Origin: Eubacterium sp.
GTDB lineage: Bacteria; Bacillota; Clostridia; Oscillospirales; Acutalibacteraceae
DNA: 7,436 bases
Assembly (NCBI GenBank): GCA_017543725.1
Contig: JAFYFO010000173.1
Span: 1 to 7,436 of the forward strand
Reading direction: 5' to 3'
Under the pieces are notes generated by a model that was given only the letters and a program-made list of their open reading frames with translations, did not search any database and had not been told where the DNA came from. Below are positions 5,233 to 7,436 of this stretch, piece after piece. Position numbers and translations under genes: made by a program. Each line of letters starts with the position of its first letter. The first letter of the stretch is position 1.

Positions 5233-5595
5233 ATGCCTATGGAAAAGAAGAAATTTGCAAAAATATATGTTTTATCAATGCTTGGGCTTTATTTTATCGG
5301 AGCGCTTGTTTTGTTTTTGCTACTTTTCTTTCTGAGCAACAGAAATGATGTGAACAATGCGCTTGAAATAAATCGTATAATTGCGATCACGCTGATTTTT
5401 CCGCTTTTGCCCTGCTCATCATATGCGGGATTCTGCAAGGCTTTCGGCGAGATAAAGCAGTTTAACAAAATCTGGATTATTGCAATTTGCGTTTTCGTTC
5501 CGATAACGCTTCTTCTCATAACCGTTTTGGGATTTTTTATGATAATTCCGAGCCTGATAAAGCAGTTTAAAATACTCAGCAAGCGCAGCGAGTAA
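5233..5595 (+). CDS. Small three-helix integral membrane protein, unrecognised
   Basis: A 120-aa protein that I do not assign to a family. It has a basic N-terminus (MPMEKKKFAK) and three hydrophobic segments: about 11-34 (IYVLSMLGLYFIGALVLFLL...), about 48-66 (RIIAITLIFPLLPCSSYAG), and about 80-108 (IWIIAICVFVPITLLLITVLG...), followed by a basic tail IKQFKILSKRSE. The positive-inside rule suggests both the N-terminal KKK and the C-terminal tail could be cytosolic only if one segment is re-entrant, so topology is uncertain. An in-frame TAA at 5227-5229 restricts the start to ATG 5233 or 5239, and no Shine-Dalgarno site precedes either, unlike most neighbours. It is bracketed by inverted heptamer repeats, one of which begins right after its stop. 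The coding signal is the intact hydrophobic frame; expression is unproven. Confidence 0.6.
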   Translation: MPMEKKKFAKIYVLSMLGLYFIGALVLFLLLFFLSNRNDVNNALEINRIIAITLIFPLLPCSSYAGFCKAFGEIKQFNKIWIIAICVFVPITLLLITVLGFFMIIPSLIKQFKILSKRSE

Positions 5596-5624
5596 CCGAA
5601 AACGCAAAACGCGCAACGCGAAAC
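5596..5624. repeat. Heptamer-period repeat upstream of obgE (right inverted copy)
   Basis: Read on the minus strand: GTTTCGC, GTTGCGC, GTTTTGC, then GTTTTCGG. It begins at the base after the membrane-protein stop (5593-5595) and is followed by TATATAACGGAG, which carries the obgE ribosome binding site. It matches 737-765 at 24 of 29 positions and is the inverted partner of 5137-5161. Confidence 0.8.
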
Positions 5625-5644
5625 TATATAACGGAGTTTATACT

Positions 5645-6916
5645 ATGTTTGTTGATATTGCGAAAGTTAAGATAAAAGCGGGTGACGGCGGCGACGGCGC
5701 CGTTGCCTTCCACAGAGAAAAATATGTTGCCTCGGGCGGACCCGACGGCGGCGACGGAGGAAAAGGCGGCGATATTGTTTTTGTTGTTGACGACAACCTT
5801 GCAACACTTGCCGATTTCAGATACAAAAGAAAGTATAAAGCCCCGAACGGCGAGCCAGGCAAGGGCGGAAGATGCAACGGCAAAAAGGGCGCAGACCTTG
5901 AAATCCGCGTTCCCCGAGGAACGATAATCAAAGAGGCAAACAGCGGCGCCGTTATGGCTGATATGAGCAAAAACGAGAGATTTATTGCCGCAAAAGGCGG
6001 CAGGGGCGGCTGGGGAAATCCCCATTTTGCAACGCCGACAAGGCAGGTTCCCCGTTTTGCAAAGCCGGGCGTTCCCGGTGAGGAATGGGAAGTCAGCCTT
6101 GAACTCAAATTGCTTGCCGATGTTGGCTTGGTCGGTTATCCTTCGGTTGGAAAATCAAGCCTTATTTCGGTTGTTTCACAGGCAAAACCGAAAATCGCCG
6201 ATTATCATTTCACAACGCTTGTTCCCAATCTCGGAGTTGTTTCAATGGGCGAGGGAAACAGTTTTGTTATCGCCGATATTCCGGGATTAATTGAAGGCGC
6301 AAGCGAGGGAATCGGGCTTGGTCATCAGTTTTTGCGCCATGTTGAAAGGTGCAGACTGCTTATTCATATTGTTGATGTCAGCGGCAGTGAGGGAAGAAAT
6401 CCCATTGAAGATTTTGAAAAACTCAATGAAGAACTGACCAAATTCAACCCCGAACTTGCCGAACGCCCGATGATTGTTGCGGGAAATAAAATTGATATGG
6501 CGGAGCCTTCGCAAATTGAAGAGTTCAGAAAGTATGTTGAAGAAAAGGGATATGAATATTATTCAATCTGCGCTCCGATTCTTGAGGGAACAAAGGAACT
6601 TATGAACGCTGTCTGGAACAAACTTCAAAAACTTCCGCCGATAAAGGAATACGAAGCGCAGGAAATCCCCGTTGAATCAATTATTGAAAACAGCGGCGGC
6701 TTCAGAATAACCGAGGAAGAAGAGGGATATTTCCTTGTTGAAGCGGATTGGTTTCCGAAAGTTCTCAAAGGAATTGATGTTGAAGATTATGAATCGCTTC
6801 AATATATGCAAAGAGTTCTTGAAAAAAGCGGAATTTTCGACGCGTTAAGAGAAAGGGGAATTCAGGAAGGCGATATAGTCAGCCTTTACGATATTGAATT
6901 CGAATATGTGCCGTAA
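5645..6916 (+). CDS. obgE: GTPase ObgE/CgtA (Obg), ribosome assembly
   Basis: A 423-aa Obg GTPase, full length. It binds the 50S subunit during late assembly and links GTP/ppGpp status to growth; cytosolic. Domains: the glycine-rich Obg fold (about 1-158), with GDGGDGAVAFHREKYV (13-28) and GGPDGGDGGKGGD (31-43); the G domain (about 159-330), with G1 GYPSVGKSS (164-172), G2 HFTTL (188-192), G3 DIPG (211-214), G4 NKID (281-284) and a G5-like SICA (307-310); and the C-terminal OCT domain (about 345-423), with GFRITEEEEGYFLVEADWFPK. GGAG at 5633-5636 is 8 nt from the ATG. rplU and rpmA, which often precede obg in Firmicutes, are absent here. A heptamer repeat abuts its ribosome binding site. mrnC overlaps its stop. 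Its promoter is not clear; transcription may enter from the membrane-protein gene. Confidence 0.98.
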   Translation: MFVDIAKVKIKAGDGGDGAVAFHREKYVASGGPDGGDGGKGGDIVFVVDDNLATLADFRYKRKYKAPNGEPGKGGRCNGKKGADLEIRVPRGTIIKEANSGAVMADMSKNERFIAAKGGRGGWGNPHFATPTRQVPRFAKPGVPGEEWEVSLELKLLADVGLVGYPSVGKSSLISVVSQAKPKIADYHFTTLVPNLGVVSMGEGNSFVIADIPGLIEGASEGIGLGHQFLRHVERCRLLIHIVDVSGSEGRNPIEDFEKLNEELTKFNPELAERPMIVAGNKIDMAEPSQIEEFRKYVEEKGYEYYSICAPILEGTKELMNAVWNKLQKLPPIKEYEAQEIPVESIIENSGGFRITEEEEGYFLVEADWFPKVLKGIDVEDYESLQYMQRVLEKSGIFDALRERGIQEGDIVSLYDIEFEYVP

Positions 6917-7308
6917 TGAGATTTGTTGAAAAAGAAGTTAACCCCGATTCGCTGAGCCCGCTCAACCTTGCGTTTATCGGCGACTGCGTTTATGAGATGT
7001 TTGTCAGAGAAAATATTGTTCTCTCGGCTAACCGCCCTGTTAAGGATTTGCACAGGGAAAGCGTTAAATTTGTTTGTGCAAAAGCGCAAACAGAGGCTTA
7101 TTTCAAAATAAAAGACCTCCTGACAGAGAAGGAGGAAGCCGTTTTTAAAAGAGGAAGAAACGCCAAAGTCGGGCATAATCCGAAATCCGCAACGCAGAGC
7201 GAATACCACACCGCAACAGGGCTTGAAGCGCTGTTTGGATATCTTTATCTCAGCGGCGAAGAGGAAAGAGCGAGAGAACTCTTTAACATAATTACGAATT
7301 ACGAGTGA
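6916..7308 (+). CDS. mrnC: Mini-ribonuclease III (MrnC)
   Basis: A 130-aa RNase III catalytic domain without a double-stranded RNA-binding domain, the usual form of Mini-III, which in Bacillus subtilis trims the ends of 23S rRNA precursors in 50S particles. The catalytic signature LAFIGDCVYEMFVRE (18-32) contains Asp23, and the second acidic motif TGLEALFGYLYL (101-112) contains Glu104; RGRNAKVGHNPKSATQSEYH (79-98) is the conserved basic linker. ATG at 6916 shares its A with the obgE stop (TAATG, 6914-6918) and has no convincing Shine-Dalgarno site, pointing to translational coupling. The last codons (from about residue 126, ITNYE) and the stop lie inside the 32-nt repeat at 7290-7321, so the native C-terminus may have been replaced by repeat sequence. 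Pairing with obgE makes a ribosome-maturation operon. Confidence 0.96.
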   Translation: MRFVEKEVNPDSLSPLNLAFIGDCVYEMFVRENIVLSANRPVKDLHRESVKFVCAKAQTEAYFKIKDLLTEKEEAVFKRGRNAKVGHNPKSATQSEYHTATGLEALFGYLYLSGEEERARELFNIITNYE

Positions 7309-7321
7309 CGAATTACGAATT
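7290..7321. repeat. 32-nt heptamer-period repeat at the mrnC 3' end (copy 2)
   Basis: Identical over 32 nt to the reverse complement of 816-847. It overlaps the last mrnC codons and stop (7306-7308). Beyond it, ATTATAAT (7342-7349) recurs at a comparable distance as in the ilvA-ridA spacer (790-797), with a short GTGC-TGC-GCAC hairpin between, so the two sites share an overall plan. Confidence 0.9.
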
Positions 7322-7394
7322 AATGGTGCTGCGCACGGCAATTATAATGTAAAAAACTTATTTTGTCACAGATTCGAGCCGGAATACTCTCAAT

Positions 7395-7432
7395 AAAACA
7401 AAACGCCCCACTGTTGTGAGGCGTTCTGTTTT
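7395..7432 (+). terminator. Hairpin terminator of obgE-mrnC
   Basis: AACGCC (7402-7407) pairs with GGCGTT (7420-7425). An inner CAC/GTG and an outer AAAACA/TGTTTT extend the stem across single mismatches, around loop TGTT. The right arm is T-rich and the left A-rich, so it could act on both strands. Between mrnC and this hairpin (7322-7394) no gene is seen. Confidence 0.75.
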
Positions 7433-7436
7433 GGTG

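Noticed and set aside
5624..6108. Long minus-strand open frames (133 and 156 aa) opposite obgE
   Set aside because: They mirror the glycine-rich Obg fold codons, giving proline- and serine-rich or low-complexity proteins without a family signature. obgE is certain on the plus strand.
6886..7341. Minus-strand 151-aa frame across mrnC
   Set aside because: Antisense to conserved catalytic motifs of mini-RNase III, running into repeat sequence; no supporting signals.
7360..7380. tRNA-like GATTCGAGCC segment
   Set aside because: It resembles a T-loop, but no acceptor, D or anticodon arms can be placed around it.

Overview
The window looks like chromosome from a low-to-moderate GC Clostridia-type Firmicute, probably an uncultured gut member of the Oscillospiraceae/Ruminococcaceae area. 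This is inferred from GGAG-type Shine-Dalgarno sites on most genes, consensus TTGACA/TATAAT promoters, a lipobox lipoprotein, the DUF1846 and DUF1858 families, mini-RNase III, and a CCCCTCATCC...GGGGAAGG palindromic repeat of a kind I associate with gut clostridia. No phage, transposase, CRISPR or RNA gene was seen.

Layout. 1-210 (-): start of an AAA-type ATPase running off the window edge, with a perfect consensus promoter but a Walker A glycine changed to valine. 345-2045 (-): ilvA (threonine ammonia-lyase with ACT domain) followed by ridA, separated by a repeat-and-hairpin element and closed by a hairpin terminator. 2046-2373: gene-free, holding two back-to-back promoters whose -35 boxes lie in the arms of one 13-bp inverted repeat, then two palindromic repeats that appear nested. 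2374-3213 (+): an orphan solute-binding lipoprotein. A bidirectional terminator separates it from the convergent DUF1846/UPF0371 gene (3281-4759, -). A second divergent promoter region (4790-4885) serves that gene and a 66-aa DUF1858 redox-disulfide protein (4936-5136, +). Then come a terminator, an unrecognised small three-helix membrane protein (5233-5595, +), and the overlapping pair obgE-mrnC (5645-7308, +) with a terminator at the right edge.

How the genes work together. IlvA makes reactive enamine/imine intermediates and RidA hydrolyses them, so that pair is a functional unit. ObgE (ribosome assembly GTPase) and MrnC (23S rRNA maturation nuclease) form a translationally coupled ribosome-biogenesis pair. 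The remaining genes are probably single transcription units.

The most unusual feature is a family of short repeats with a 7-nt period, each unit carrying CG at the same phase. They lie directly against stop codons and just upstream of ribosome binding sites at several gene junctions. One 32-nt version occurs twice without a mismatch, both times at a gene's 3' end in the same sense, and in mrnC it supplies the last codons and the stop. Another version forms an inverted pair bracketing the small membrane-protein gene.
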